NCBI RefSeq assembly: GCF_002006345.1
Contig: NZ_LZZM01000189.1
Coordinates: 1 to 43,799 of the forward strand
Source: Clostridium puniceum
GTDB lineage: Bacteria; Bacillota; Clostridia; Clostridiales; Clostridiaceae
Length of the DNA stretch: 43,799 bases
Direction of reading: 5' to 3'
Positions within the stretch are counted from its first letter, which is position 1; each line of letters opens with the position of its first letter. The position numbers were made by a program, and so were the translations under genes. This document shows positions 34,610-43,604 of this stretch, piece by piece. The notes beneath the pieces were generated by a model, which had not been told where the DNA came from, ran no database searches, and was given only the letters and a program-made list of their open reading frames with translations.

Positions 34610-36784
34610 GTGGATGTAATTCAGCAAACCAACAGAACAATATTATTTGAGGAAATAAATCCAGAAAAATTAGATTTAATTACTGTTGTAGGAGATACAA
34701 AAGGATTAAATAGTTTAAATGACGATAAAATAAAAGAAATTAATGAATTTCTTTTAGTAAATAGCTTTGATGAATTTTTAGATAAATTCGCACCAGTTGT
34801 ATATTCCTTTTATAACGCAAACAATCAAAAGGTAATGTACACATTAAAAAAACCAGAAAATTTTCCACCTGAATTAATAACTGAAATTCCAATTAATAAA
34901 TCTAATGATTTCTTAAAAATGTTATTCACTTTAATTGATACAAAACGTGCACAAGGAATAGCTAATGTTGATTTTAAATTTGAAAATCTATTAGATATGA
35001 TATCTCCTAAAAAGGTAATGGACGATATAAGACAAACTAGAAAGGAAATTCAGTATACATACAGTAAATATGACGTTTTAGATGATGAAGATCCGAGTAA
35101 ATTAGATTTAGGTGACAAGCTTAATATTATGTTTGAAGATGCAAGTTTGAATTATAACAACATAATGGCAATGCTACCTCTTGCAATTGAAGATATAAAA
35201 ACTAGATTATTGCTTGGAGCAGATGATAATGGGAATTCTAATGAACCTCTTAAGCTTGGAGTTTTAAGCATGGGAGAAAATGGTGAATTAAAAGTATTAG
35301 AAGCTCCAAAAGTGGAGAAGAATGAATTAATTGCAATAGATGATAAAGCTAATGTAGGTTTAATTGGAGCTTTTGAAGATGATTATGATGAAGTTAACGA
35401 AGTTAAGTCAGATTATGTAAAAAGTTTAGTTGTAAGAACATTTTGTCCTTTAGCATCAACAATGGAAAGTTCTGTTGATTTAGATTTAGAAATAAGCAAC
35501 TATAATACATATTTAGAATTTTACAAAAGTTCAAAAGATGATTTTATAAAAACAGTTAAGCCACTAATAGAAAAAATCATGGGTGTAAAAATGTTCTTTG
35601 ATCAATATCAAACAAAAAACAAGGGAATGAAGCCAAGCTTATTAGTTACAAATACAAAGCTTAGCAGATTAGTAAATTCTCAAAATATTCCAAGATTAAA
35701 TACTTATTTAAGTTCAGTAAATGATAAAAATGATTTTGACAATACTATTTGGTTTGGAATAGTTCCATCAATAGAACTTGAAGCGCAAAGTAAGAAGCAA
35801 GTTAGAGAAAGATTTAAAGCTAATAAGCAAGTTGAAAAAACAGATTCAAATTCTATGGAAGATTTAGCAATGCTTTTAGATACAGTTCAAAAATATCGTC
35901 TGCAAATATTCTTTAGTTTTGAACCAAGAGAAGATACAACCTTTAATCATATAGCTACAGCAGGCGTTGAAAAATTTATAGATAAATGTGAACCTTTATT
36001 ACGTAAGACTTACAGTGAATTTGCAATTCCATGTATACCAAACTTTACTGTTATTCCAAAAGAAAAATCGGGAGTTGTCTTAGATAAGAGAATGATACTT
36101 TCAGAAAATGGAGTAGCAGAGTTGTCTAAGGAAAAAGAAGATATTTTAAAACTTTGGATAGAAGGCGTTTATATTGGAAGCTCATATATAGCAGCAGGGA
36201 TTGTAGCTGCGTATCAATGTCCAGAATATTTAAGAGAACAGTTTAAAGATGTATATAGTGAATATCCAGGTGTTAGATTTGATATTGAGTCAGGATCAAA
36301 TGCCTTGATGATTACAACAACATTAGCTAAAGAAATATCTGGCTTCACAAATGAAATCAAAAATATGATAAATAGAAAAAACTTTGGTTTTGTTTTCTCA
36401 TCAGAAAATGCAAAACTTCAAGGTAAAGATATAAAACAAATTACTGTCTATAAAGCAAGAAGCTTACAAGCTACTGAAAATGATTTTGAATCAGTATATA
36501 AGACATTAGTGACAACATATATAGAAAGAATCTTAAGATTCTACACTAATGATTTTAAAGAAGATAATATTATTAAATTCTTCAGTAATAATCCAACAAG
36601 TGTTAAGAGTAAGTGGATGGCACATAAAGGTCATAGCAATGCCATTATTAAAGATGGTGATGATATTAACTTTGTAATAAATGAAAGAACTGGAACATGT
36701 AATATCGACTTAGTATTTAACGGAAATGTTAAGAACTTAGAAGTTGAAATTACTCGTAACGATGCACATGGAGAAGTAAGCTAA
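34610..36784 (+). CDS. Large protein of the tail-like cluster, candidate contractile sheath subunit
   Basis: 724 residues from GTG 34610 (AAGGGGG 8 bases upstream). Cytoplasmic, no membrane segment or signal. The N-terminal third is acidic and helical; about residues 270-600 form a mixed alpha/beta body (TIWFGIVPSIELEAQSKKQV; IYIERIL-like helix). The last 60 residues are beta-rich (INFVINERTGTCNIDLVFNG, NLEVEI), as in TssC and phage sheath proteins whose C-terminal strands interlock. It precedes two tube-like proteins, as sheath genes precede tube genes. I do not see the classic TssC/EvpB signature, so the sheath role is inference from size, C-terminal form and context. Confidence 0.55.
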   Translation: MDVIQQTNRTILFEEINPEKLDLITVVGDTKGLNSLNDDKIKEINEFLLVNSFDEFLDKFAPVVYSFYNANNQKVMYTLKKPENFPPELITEIPINKSNDFLKMLFTLIDTKRAQGIANVDFKFENLLDMISPKKVMDDIRQTRKEIQYTYSKYDVLDDEDPSKLDLGDKLNIMFEDASLNYNNIMAMLPLAIEDIKTRLLLGADDNGNSNEPLKLGVLSMGENGELKVLEAPKVEKNELIAIDDKANVGLIGAFEDDYDEVNEVKSDYVKSLVVRTFCPLASTMESSVDLDLEISNYNTYLEFYKSSKDDFIKTVKPLIEKIMGVKMFFDQYQTKNKGMKPSLLVTNTKLSRLVNSQNIPRLNTYLSSVNDKNDFDNTIWFGIVPSIELEAQSKKQVRERFKANKQVEKTDSNSMEDLAMLLDTVQKYRLQIFFSFEPREDTTFNHIATAGVEKFIDKCEPLLRKTYSEFAIPCIPNFTVIPKEKSGVVLDKRMILSENGVAELSKEKEDILKLWIEGVYIGSSYIAAGIVAAYQCPEYLREQFKDVYSEYPGVRFDIESGSNALMITTTLAKEISGFTNEIKNMINRKNFGFVFSSENAKLQGKDIKQITVYKARSLQATENDFESVYKTLVTTYIERILRFYTNDFKEDNIIKFFSNNPTSVKSKWMAHKGHSNAIIKDGDDINFVINERTGTCNIDLVFNGNVKNLEVEITRNDAHGEVS

Positions 36785-36850
36785 TTATAGTAGATGTTTA
36801 ATTTAATATCTATTTTTAATTATAAATAAAAATTAAAGGGAGGACAAAAA

Positions 36851-37276
36851 ATGGGATTTAGAGTAAAGGTTGAGGGTGCTGAAAGCATTGATTTAAACAT
36901 TGAAAGTATCGAAACTGTAGAATTTAAAACAGATACTCCAGATGATTCAAATGCACGTTCAACAGATTTAGGAACTTCATTAATTATTACTGGTAAAATA
37001 TTAACGCCAGTAAATGGAGAAGCAGCAGACACTACAATTAAATTAGCACAATGGTCTCTTGTACCAGCAGAAAAAGCTGATTGTTATAGAAATATAAAAG
37101 TAGATGTTATTTCAGCTTCACAAGTAGTAAGACAATTCACATTACCTAATGCTTTTGTAGTAGACTATGAAGAAAACTATGGGGATGTAGAAGGTGTAGG
37201 TACATTTAAATTGTACGTTAAACAAAAGAAGGACAAAACAGCAGCAGTTAAATTTGAAGGCGGTTTTGGTGAATAA
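36851..37276 (+). CDS. Hcp/tail-tube-like protein, first copy
   Basis: 141 residues, almost all beta strand. It begins MGFRVKVEGAESIDLNIESI and carries LVPAEKADCYRNIKVDVISA and LPNAFVVDYEENYGDVEGVG, then a last strand with a QKKDK turn. The layout (short sandwich, long middle loop, the LPNAFVVDY strand, final strand) resembles Hcp and phage tail-tube proteins, and the length fits. No signal peptide. Ribosome site GGGAGG. About 60 percent identical by eye to the next gene. Some databases call such proteins membrane-associated protease, which nothing here supports. Confidence 0.6.
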   Translation: MGFRVKVEGAESIDLNIESIETVEFKTDTPDDSNARSTDLGTSLIITGKILTPVNGEAADTTIKLAQWSLVPAEKADCYRNIKVDVISASQVVRQFTLPNAFVVDYEENYGDVEGVGTFKLYVKQKKDKTAAVKFEGGFGE

Positions 37277-37304
37277 AAATTAAAAATAAGGAGGATGTTA
37301 GTAA

Positions 37305-37730
37305 ATGGGATTTAGAGTAAAAATTGAAGGTGCAGAAACAATAGATCTTAGTATAGAAAGTGTTGAAACTGTAAAGTTTTCTACAGATACTCCAAAAGAC
37401 ACAAATGCAAGATCAAAAGATGTAGGAAGCACTATGATTGTATCTGGTAAAATATTAACAGCAGTAGATGGAGATCCATTTGATAGTACAAGAAAAATGG
37501 GTACATGGTCATTAGTACCAGCAGAAAAAGCTGACTGTTATAGAAAAATAACTGTAGAGGTAATTTCAGCAGATCAAGTTATAAGAAAAATAACATATCC
37601 AAATGCTTTTGTAGTAGATTACAAAGAAACTTTTGGAGATACTGAAGGAATAGGTACTTTTGAACTTGTTGTAAGACAAAAAAAAGACAAGCTAAGTACA
37701 GTTACAATAGAAGGCGGATATAGCGCTTAA
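37305..37730 (+). CDS. Hcp/tail-tube-like protein, second copy
   Basis: 141 residues, same length as the preceding paralogue with no indels. Shares MGFRVKIEGAE, SLVPAEKADCYRKITVEVIS and NAFVVDYKETFGDTEGIGTF. Most differences are at surface-type charged positions. A 28-base gap with AAGGAGG joins it to the first copy. A strong terminator follows, so the large protein and both tube-like proteins probably form one transcript made in high amount, as expected for structural subunits. Confidence 0.6.
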   Translation: MGFRVKIEGAETIDLSIESVETVKFSTDTPKDTNARSKDVGSTMIVSGKILTAVDGDPFDSTRKMGTWSLVPAEKADCYRKITVEVISADQVIRKITYPNAFVVDYKETFGDTEGIGTFELVVRQKKDKLSTVTIEGGYSA

Positions 37731-37746
37731 TATTAAAGTGATTATT

Positions 37747-37790
37747 GATTTTTCTTTTGGAGTTTTACTCCAAAAGAAAAATCTTTTACT
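37747..37790 (+). terminator. Terminator after the tube-like genes
   Basis: Perfect 17-base arms (37747-37763 and 37767-37783) around TTT, followed by TTTTACT. Partial readthrough would lower expression of the downstream regulatory genes relative to the structural ones. Confidence 0.85.
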
Positions 37791-37835
37791 ATAATACGGG
37801 GTATTCCAAAATATTCCTAAGGGATGAGGTATAAG

Positions 37836-38279
37836 GTGAAAGATTATTATAAGATATTAAACTTATCAGTTAATTCCAACAATGATGAAATAAAAAAAGC
37901 TTTTAGAAGTTTAGCAAAAAAATATCATCCAGATAGAAATAAAGATGATAAGGAAGCTTTAACAAAGTTTCAAGAGATAAATGAAGCTTATGAAGTTTTA
38001 AGTAACGAAGATTCAAGGAAAAAATACGATAATGAAAGATCCAATAATCAAGGAAATAGTAACAAAGAAACAAATAATAAGAATAATAAATCTTCTAATA
38101 GTAATAAAAAATACCAAGATAAAGGTGAAAGTATAGAAAACTTAAACAAATATTTTGAAAGTTTTTTTGGATTCGATGCTAATTCTAATAGCATTAATAA
38201 GGAGAAATTAAAAAAGGAAAAGAATCCAATAGATACAAGTAAAATGTTTGAGAGCTTTTTTAATATAAAAAGAAAGTAA
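37836..38279 (+). CDS. J-domain (DnaJ-like) protein
   Basis: About 147 residues from GTG 37836, preferred because GATGAGG is well spaced and [10 protein letters not shown] is the usual J-domain start. The J domain (1-65) has the HPD motif in [10 protein letters not shown] and [19 protein letters not shown]. An Asn/Lys/Ser-rich linker (about 68-100) leads to a short tail with two similar segments ([13 protein letters not shown] and [11 protein letters not shown]). It should recruit a Hsp70 to cluster proteins. It lacks Gly/Phe and zinc domains, so it is a specialised co-chaperone. Confidence 0.88.
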   Translation: MKDYYKILNLSVNSNNDEIKKAFRSLAKKYHPDRNKDDKEALTKFQEINEAYEVLSNEDSRKKYDNERSNNQGNSNKETNNKNNKSSNSNKKYQDKGESIENLNKYFESFFGFDANSNSINKEKLKKEKNPIDTSKMFESFFNIKRK

Positions 38280-38293
38280 TGGAGTGAGTTACT

Positions 38294-38863
38294 TTGAATG
38301 AAGAAAATAATATGAATTTTAATAATAAATTATTGGTCACAATGCAGATAATTAATGTATTTATAGGAGTTATAATTGCTTTAATATGCGTAGTTGCTTA
38401 TATGACAATAGAATCAATTTATATAAGAGGTCTAATTATATTAATTTCAATAAGTTTTGGAATAGTATGTTTTATTAATTTATATAAAAGATTGCACAAA
38501 GAAGAGATAATACAGGATGATAGTAACATTAGCAGAATTGTACTAGTTAATGAGGATAATGAAATTATAAGGACTTGGGATATAGGAGATAAAATATCAT
38601 TTCTTATTGGAAAAAATTCAATAGATAATGATGTATTTGTAGATTTGGCAGGTTCTATATATTCAAAGTTTGTAGAAAACAATCATGCAGTTTTAAATTA
38701 TGCAGCAGGAAAGTGGTATATAGAAGATTTGTCTGAAAAAAGTGGAATTAGTATAAAAAAAAATAATGATGATATAAAATATAGAATTGTAAAAGATGCT
38801 CCTTGTGAATTAAAGAGAGGAGATATTCTATTTATTTCTAATATTAAATTTTTACTTAAGTAG
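38294..38863 (+). CDS. Membrane FHA-domain protein
   Basis: 189 residues from TTG 38294, supported by GGAGTGA upstream. Two membrane segments near 13-34 and 43-60 form a hairpin. The C-terminal cytoplasmic domain (about 80-189) is FHA-like: SFLIGKN, VENNHAVLNY and KWYIEDLSEKSGISI line up with the IGR, SxxHa and NG-loop strands. The usual arginine and serine of the phosphothreonine pocket are altered (GKN; ENNHA), so binding to phosphopeptides may be weak. The stop codon TAG lies in the first unit of a 70-base tandem repeat. Confidence 0.78.
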   Translation: MNEENNMNFNNKLLVTMQIINVFIGVIIALICVVAYMTIESIYIRGLIILISISFGIVCFINLYKRLHKEEIIQDDSNISRIVLVNEDNEIIRTWDIGDKISFLIGKNSIDNDVFVDLAGSIYSKFVENNHAVLNYAAGKWYIEDLSEKSGISIKKNNDDIKYRIVKDAPCELKRGDILFISNIKFLLK

Positions 38864-38996
38864 AGAGCCCAAATCTATGATATGGTGCGAATCACTTACT
38901 CAGCGACTGAAAGGAGTCGAGTTTCATAAGTAGAGAACCAAAATCTATGATTTTGTGTGAATCACTTACTCAGCGACTGAAAGGAGTCGAGTTTCA
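38857..38996. repeat. Tandem direct repeat, two 70-base units
   Basis: Units 38857-38926 and 38927-38996 both run from TAAGTAGAGA to GGAGTCGAGTTTCA. The last 35 or so bases are identical; a handful of changes lie in the first half. Each holds a small stem CGACT-gaaagg-AGTCG. The first unit contains the stop codon of the FHA gene. They fill the gap before the zinc-ribbon FHA gene, whose ribosome site lies just after. Related to the repeats at 8841 and 32650. Confidence 0.9.
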
Positions 38997-39022
38997 TATA
39001 TATAAAAGAAGGAGAGATATAA

Positions 39023-39523
39023 ATGGGACTTATTAGATGTCCAAATGGACATATGTTTAGTGAAAGACGTTATGGACCCATATGCCCATATTGCAATATA
39101 GATACTTCAAAAAAAGAAAGACCAGAACCAGTTGAAGAAAAATTCGAGATAGAAACTAATCTTTTATATCAAGAAATAGAACCGGTCTGCGGATGGCTTG
39201 TATGTATTGAAGGTTCAAGGGTTGGTAAAGACTATAAAATAAAGAATGGAAAAAACTTTATAGGAAGATCAGATGATATGGATATACAGATAATAGGTGA
39301 TAATGATATTGCGGCTAGAAACCATGCAATAGTAGTTTATGATCCTAAGAAAAAGAATTATGTATTATTACCAGGAGATTCTTCCGGGATTGCTTATTTA
39401 AATGAAGAACCTGCTTATATGCCGTCAGAACTATCTGGTTATGATGTAATTGAGCTTGGGAAAAGTAAATTTTTATTTGTACCATTTTGTGGAGAACATT
39501 TTGAATGGCAAGATAATGAGTAG
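39023..39523 (+). CDS. Zinc-ribbon FHA-domain protein
   Basis: 166 residues, soluble. An N-terminal zinc ribbon (C6, H10, C21, C24: RCPNGHMFSERRYGPICPYC) is followed by an FHA domain (about 55-160) with NFIGRSDDMDIQI, AARNHAIVVYD and LLPGDSSGIAYLNEE. IGRS is intact while the usual SxxH serine is alanine. Such proteins bind phosphothreonine partners; FHA proteins (Fha/TagH) control assembly of type VI secretion. Starts after AAGGAGAG. The next gene begins 11 bases after its stop. Confidence 0.85.
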   Translation: MGLIRCPNGHMFSERRYGPICPYCNIDTSKKERPEPVEEKFEIETNLLYQEIEPVCGWLVCIEGSRVGKDYKIKNGKNFIGRSDDMDIQIIGDNDIAARNHAIVVYDPKKKNYVLLPGDSSGIAYLNEEPAYMPSELSGYDVIELGKSKFLFVPFCGEHFEWQDNE

Positions 39524-39534
39524 GAGCATAAGAT

Positions 39535-40416
39535 ATGCTGAAGGTTAATAATTATTCAAATTTAAATTTAATACTATTACTTGGAGTAAGCCTTTTAATT
39601 TTATTTCTTATAAAGAGTTTCTTACTTGAAAAAATAAATAAAAAAGACTTAGAAATAGCAAAAGAAATAAGTATCGGATATGAAGAAATTCAAGAAGATT
39701 ATGGTGAGGTATTGACTTCACCTAATGGAACTTTGGCTGTTCTAGCAGATGGACTTGGTAAGAATGAAGCAGGGAGAATTTCGAGTATTACATCAGTTAA
39801 AACGATAATAAAGATGTTTAAAGAAGAGGGCAGCAAAGAGAGATTGCTTTACTTTTTTAAAAAAGCTTTTAATAAAGCAAATCGTGAAATTATAAAAAGA
39901 GTTGAAAAAGATAAAGGGGGAGCAAGCGTACTGTCTGTAATTATAACTAATAATTTATTAAATTATGCTTTAGTTGGAGATGTTATGCTTGCTATTTTTA
40001 GAAACAAAGAACTTGTTAAATTAAGTGAAGGACATTCAATAAGTGAAATAGCAAAAAGAGAATATTATAATGGAAAGCTTGAAAAAGCAAAAGCATTATA
40101 TGCAATTAAGGAAAAGAAACTTTTATATTATGTTGGACAAGAATCATTTAAAGATATAGAAATTTCAGAAATTCCAATTGAGCTTTATAAGGATGATATT
40201 GTTGTGCTTATGACTAAAGGTATATATGAAGGTTTAAAGTGGGTAGAATTTGAAAAAATTTTAAATAATAAGAAAGTTCATGTAAATGAAATATGTGAAG
40301 AAATAATGATAAGCATTGCAAATAATAATAAAAGTAATTGTAATGGCAGTATTATACTTATAAAATATTGTGGTAAAAAAAGAAAAGCTGCTGCTACTAA
40401 CCAAAATAATTATTAA
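39535..40416 (+). CDS. Membrane-anchored PP2C-like phosphatase
   Basis: 293 residues: N-terminal membrane segment (about 10-31), then a PP2C-fold domain. Motifs: ADGLG (71-75) for the metal-binding DGxG, a QEDYG segment before it, GASVLSVIITNN, and LVGDVMLAIFRN, the usual GD-x-R-like strand. The final GGxDN motif is not clear (NCNGSIILIKY), so full catalytic competence is uncertain. If active it would remove phosphate from Ser/Thr on FHA-binding partners, opposing a kinase that is not in this window. Confidence 0.75.
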   Translation: MLKVNNYSNLNLILLLGVSLLILFLIKSFLLEKINKKDLEIAKEISIGYEEIQEDYGEVLTSPNGTLAVLADGLGKNEAGRISSITSVKTIIKMFKEEGSKERLLYFFKKAFNKANREIIKRVEKDKGGASVLSVIITNNLLNYALVGDVMLAIFRNKELVKLSEGHSISEIAKREYYNGKLEKAKALYAIKEKKLLYYVGQESFKDIEISEIPIELYKDDIVVLMTKGIYEGLKWVEFEKILNNKKVHVNEICEEIMISIANNNKSNCNGSIILIKYCGKKRKAAATNQNNY

Positions 40417-40437
40417 AACTAAGTTAGGGTGAACAAA

Positions 40438-42291
40438 ATGAGGAAGCTAAACTCCAAATTTAAGACAAGTTTCATATCAGAAGAAGGAACTTTCTTGCAA
40501 AATAAAGATTACTTTGCATTTATTGAACTAGATAAATATGCATGTTATGTAATTGCGGATGGAATAGATGAGGATAAAGAATTAGAAAGTGCAAAAATAG
40601 CCGTAACAGCATTTATAAGAAATTTCACTGCAAAACCTACGATGAACAAATTTACTATAAGAAAATATTTAAAAGACGTAAACAATGAATTAATAGGAAA
40701 TAGTAGAAATGTTAGATTAAAAGCATCAATTACAGTGGTGATAACTAATTATAGTAAATTAATTTATTCAGTCATAGGAAATAGTAGATTTTATTATTTC
40801 AAGGACGGGTATTTAAATCATAAAAGTAAGGATCAGTCTTTAGCTCAACAGTTAACAGATGATGAAATGATTCCATTAGATGCAATGTCAAAGCATATTG
40901 AAAGGAATAATCTTTCAGCTTACTTAGGGCAAAATGATTTAGTCAAGCCTTACATATCAAAAAAAATTAAACTTTCAGACGGAGACGTATTTGCACTACT
41001 TACAAAGGGAATATGGGAAAATTGTGATGCTAAAGAAATAGAAGATTCATTAGAAGGTGCAAAGGAGCCTAAAGAGGTTATTGATAATGTTGAAGATATG
41101 ATTTTATCAAAGCAGTTAAAGGAAATAGAGAACTATACCTTAGCAATGACCTTTGTAGAAAAAGCATACTTAGATCCTAAAAGAGGCAAAAAGATAAAAA
41201 TAGCCATAATAGTTGCAATACTCTTACTCTTAATTATAGCAATAGGAGTAGGGGCATTTATAATTTATAAAAATAAGAAGCAGGATGATATTTCTGCTAT
41301 GGCTGAAAACAAAAAAAATGCTGAAGAATATATAAAGAATGGAAATATGGAAAAAGCTGATGAAGAATACAAAAATGCTTTAGATATAGCAAAAAAATAT
41401 AAGCTTGTAGATGATTCAAGGATTTTAGATGATGATTATAAATATGTAGGATTAATAATTGATGGAGATAAAGCTTTAGACAGTAAAAAATATGAAGATG
41501 CCTTAGATAAGTACGTTTTAGCTTTGGAAAGAGCTGGTGATGCTGAAGATATAGGTAGGAATTATATATTAAAAAAGATAGATATGGTTAAGAATTGTAT
41601 AAAAGTAGCAGATTTATTGACCTTAGCAGATAAACAATTAGATGCTGGACAAACAGATGATGCTCTAGCAAATTACATGGTAGCTAAGGATTTAGCCTTG
41701 GACTCTTATTTAAAAGACGAAAAGAAAGAAGCTATGGATAAAATACAAAAAATATATGATCAAAAGGCTGCTGATACAAAACAAAAAAAAGATGATGAAG
41801 ATAAAGCAGCAGCAGATAAAAAACAAGCAGATGATGATACTAAGAAAAAAGAAGATGATGCAGCTAAAAAGGCAGAAGAAGACAAAAAGGCAGCTGAGGA
41901 AAAGCAAAATAAGGCAATAGATTTAAGAAAAAATGGAGATTTAAAATACACCCAAGGTGACTATGTAAGTGCAAAAATGTATTATGCATTAGCTAAGGAA
42001 GGTTTTGAGGAAATAAATTGCCATAGTTTAGCTGATGAATTAGAAGAAAAAATAGCTCTTATGGATAAAAAAATTAATGAAGTGGCAGATAAAAAAGGGG
42101 AAGCAGATAAATATGTACAAGAAGCTGATAAAAGATATTCAGCAGGTGACATAGCATCAGCAAAAGTATTATATCTTTTAGCTAAAGATGTATATAGCAG
42201 CTTAGGTGATACTGATAATGTATCAAAAGTAACTGAAAAAATAACTGCTATAGACCAAGCTTTAGCTAAAGCTCAAACAGCAGCAAAATAA
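40438..42291 (+). CDS. PP2C-like domain, membrane helix and TPR-like repeats
   Basis: About 617 residues from ATG 40438 (AGGG 9 bases upstream). Residues 1-240 resemble PP2C: QNKDYFAF, VIADGID in place of DGxG, SVIGNSRFYYFKDG, ENYTLAMTFV. Key acidic positions are changed, so it may be a pseudo-phosphatase. One membrane helix (about 255-277) leads to five TPR-like repeats (for example DALDKYVLALERAGD and YYALAKEGFEEI), split by an Asp/Lys/Ala-rich helix near 440-495. The repeats lie outside if the PP2C part is cytoplasmic. A scaffold across the membrane is plausible. Confidence 0.72.
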   Translation: MRKLNSKFKTSFISEEGTFLQNKDYFAFIELDKYACYVIADGIDEDKELESAKIAVTAFIRNFTAKPTMNKFTIRKYLKDVNNELIGNSRNVRLKASITVVITNYSKLIYSVIGNSRFYYFKDGYLNHKSKDQSLAQQLTDDEMIPLDAMSKHIERNNLSAYLGQNDLVKPYISKKIKLSDGDVFALLTKGIWENCDAKEIEDSLEGAKEPKEVIDNVEDMILSKQLKEIENYTLAMTFVEKAYLDPKRGKKIKIAIIVAILLLLIIAIGVGAFIIYKNKKQDDISAMAENKKNAEEYIKNGNMEKADEEYKNALDIAKKYKLVDDSRILDDDYKYVGLIIDGDKALDSKKYEDALDKYVLALERAGDAEDIGRNYILKKIDMVKNCIKVADLLTLADKQLDAGQTDDALANYMVAKDLALDSYLKDEKKEAMDKIQKIYDQKAADTKQKKDDEDKAAADKKQADDDTKKKEDDAAKKAEEDKKAAEEKQNKAIDLRKNGDLKYTQGDYVSAKMYYALAKEGFEEINCHSLADELEEKIALMDKKINEVADKKGEADKYVQEADKRYSAGDIASAKVLYLLAKDVYSSLGDTDNVSKVTEKITAIDQALAKAQTAAK

Positions 42292-42317
42292 ATTAATAGT
42301 TAAAAGTAGGTGAAAAA

Positions 42318-43604
42318 ATGGATGATAGAATTTATGAGAAATTAAATGAAGTGAAAGACTTAAATGATAGAGTGTTGCTAAAACAAATAATGAATAGTGT
42401 ATTTGAGTCTTTAGAACAATATTCAAAGGATAGACTTTATGAATTAGAAAAACGAGTATTCAATGAAGTGCCATATATAAAAGAAAAATATAATATTTAT
42501 TCAAGCATAGTTAAAAGAGATAAATTAGATATAACTGATAAATTTTTGCATCCAATGTTATATGAAGATACTGAAGAAAAGGTTTATGATACATTAGAAA
42601 TTTTGAAGACTCTTGAGAATAACGAACCTAAGAATATGTTTAAAGTTTTTCTTAAATGTGATTATTTAATTGTTAAGGAATTTTTGAAGAATAACTCAAA
42701 TATAAAAGGAGTTATAGAAACTAATAAAAAAGTTCATGAAGCATATTTCAAGGTTGCAGAAAACAAAAAATATACAAATAAGATATGCAAAATATATAAA
42801 AGTTTTATAAATAGTAATATAGCATGGACAACAATTAATAATCCTTATATTAATAAGATTGCAGATGTAGTTTTAGTAGGATGCGAAGATAAAATTGAGG
42901 ATGACGAAGAGATAGTAAAAATTGAAGTGGATTTTGGAGAATGCAATAAATATGTTGAATATGACATGGTTCCTATTTGGAATGTGAAAGAAATAAGATT
43001 AAAGAGTGATGGATATCCAACACCTTGCATAGACAGAATCAATTATGAACATAATGTTTCAATTGGAAAAGAAGGAAAACATAATGGATATTTAGTTGAT
43101 TATAAAAATCCACATATTAATTTTGTCACATTCACAAAAGAATCAATAGTAATTACTTCTGCGGCAGATATAGATACAACGGTATTTTGGAATTTTTGGT
43201 GTATTGTATCACCAAATGAAAGACAAAATGAGAAATATCAATATGAACTTATGACTAATGAAGTTAATATGAATTTTGCAAACAAATTAGCCTTCCAAAA
43301 GCCATATGCAATAAAAACAAAAATGGAACTTGCAAGAGTTATAAATTCTTTTAACGTATCAAAATATTTAATATTCAAGGAGTTTAAATTGCAAGAAGGT
43401 TACTCAGAAGAGTTAAAGCAAACATATGAAGTAAATGACTTTATAATTGATGAAATAAGAGATGAAAATATAAAGAAAGTTCTTATTCTATATTTTGAAC
43501 CAGTAAATAAAAGAAGTTATTTAAATAAAGATATTTTAAGTTTTTTAGTATCTGAAATTCAATATCTTTATCCGGAATATGAATGTGAAGGGAAATTAAC
43601 ATGA
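42318..43604 (+). CDS. Cluster protein of unknown function, 428 residues
   Basis: Not recognised. The N-terminal half (1-190) is helical and charged. The second half is rich in beta strands and aromatic residues (EYDMVPIWNVKEIRLKSDGY; TTVFWNFWCIVS). A closing segment is NKDILSFLVSEIQYLYPEYE. No membrane segment or signal. In tail-like systems a soluble protein of this size could be a baseplate part, and the closing helix faintly recalls such proteins, but I cannot support this from sequence. Start follows GTAGGTG. It overlaps the next gene by ATGA. Confidence 0.75.
   Translation: MDDRIYEKLNEVKDLNDRVLLKQIMNSVFESLEQYSKDRLYELEKRVFNEVPYIKEKYNIYSSIVKRDKLDITDKFLHPMLYEDTEEKVYDTLEILKTLENNEPKNMFKVFLKCDYLIVKEFLKNNSNIKGVIETNKKVHEAYFKVAENKKYTNKICKIYKSFINSNIAWTTINNPYINKIADVVLVGCEDKIEDDEEIVKIEVDFGECNKYVEYDMVPIWNVKEIRLKSDGYPTPCIDRINYEHNVSIGKEGKHNGYLVDYKNPHINFVTFTKESIVITSAADIDTTVFWNFWCIVSPNERQNEKYQYELMTNEVNMNFANKLAFQKPYAIKTKMELARVINSFNVSKYLIFKEFKLQEGYSEELKQTYEVNDFIIDEIRDENIKKVLILYFEPVNKRSYLNKDILSFLVSEIQYLYPEYECEGKLT

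Noticed and set aside
36851..37730. Membrane-associated protease
   Set aside because: A label sometimes attached to such proteins; I see no membrane segment and no protease motif in either copy.
38857..38996. Possible CRISPR array
   Set aside because: Only two 70-base units, directly abutting, with no spacers and no cas genes nearby; it is a tandem repeat of a dispersed intergenic element.
41710..41951. Minus-strand frames rich in Phe, Ser and Cys
   Set aside because: They are the complement of the low-complexity Asp/Lys/Ala segment of the PP2C-TPR gene.
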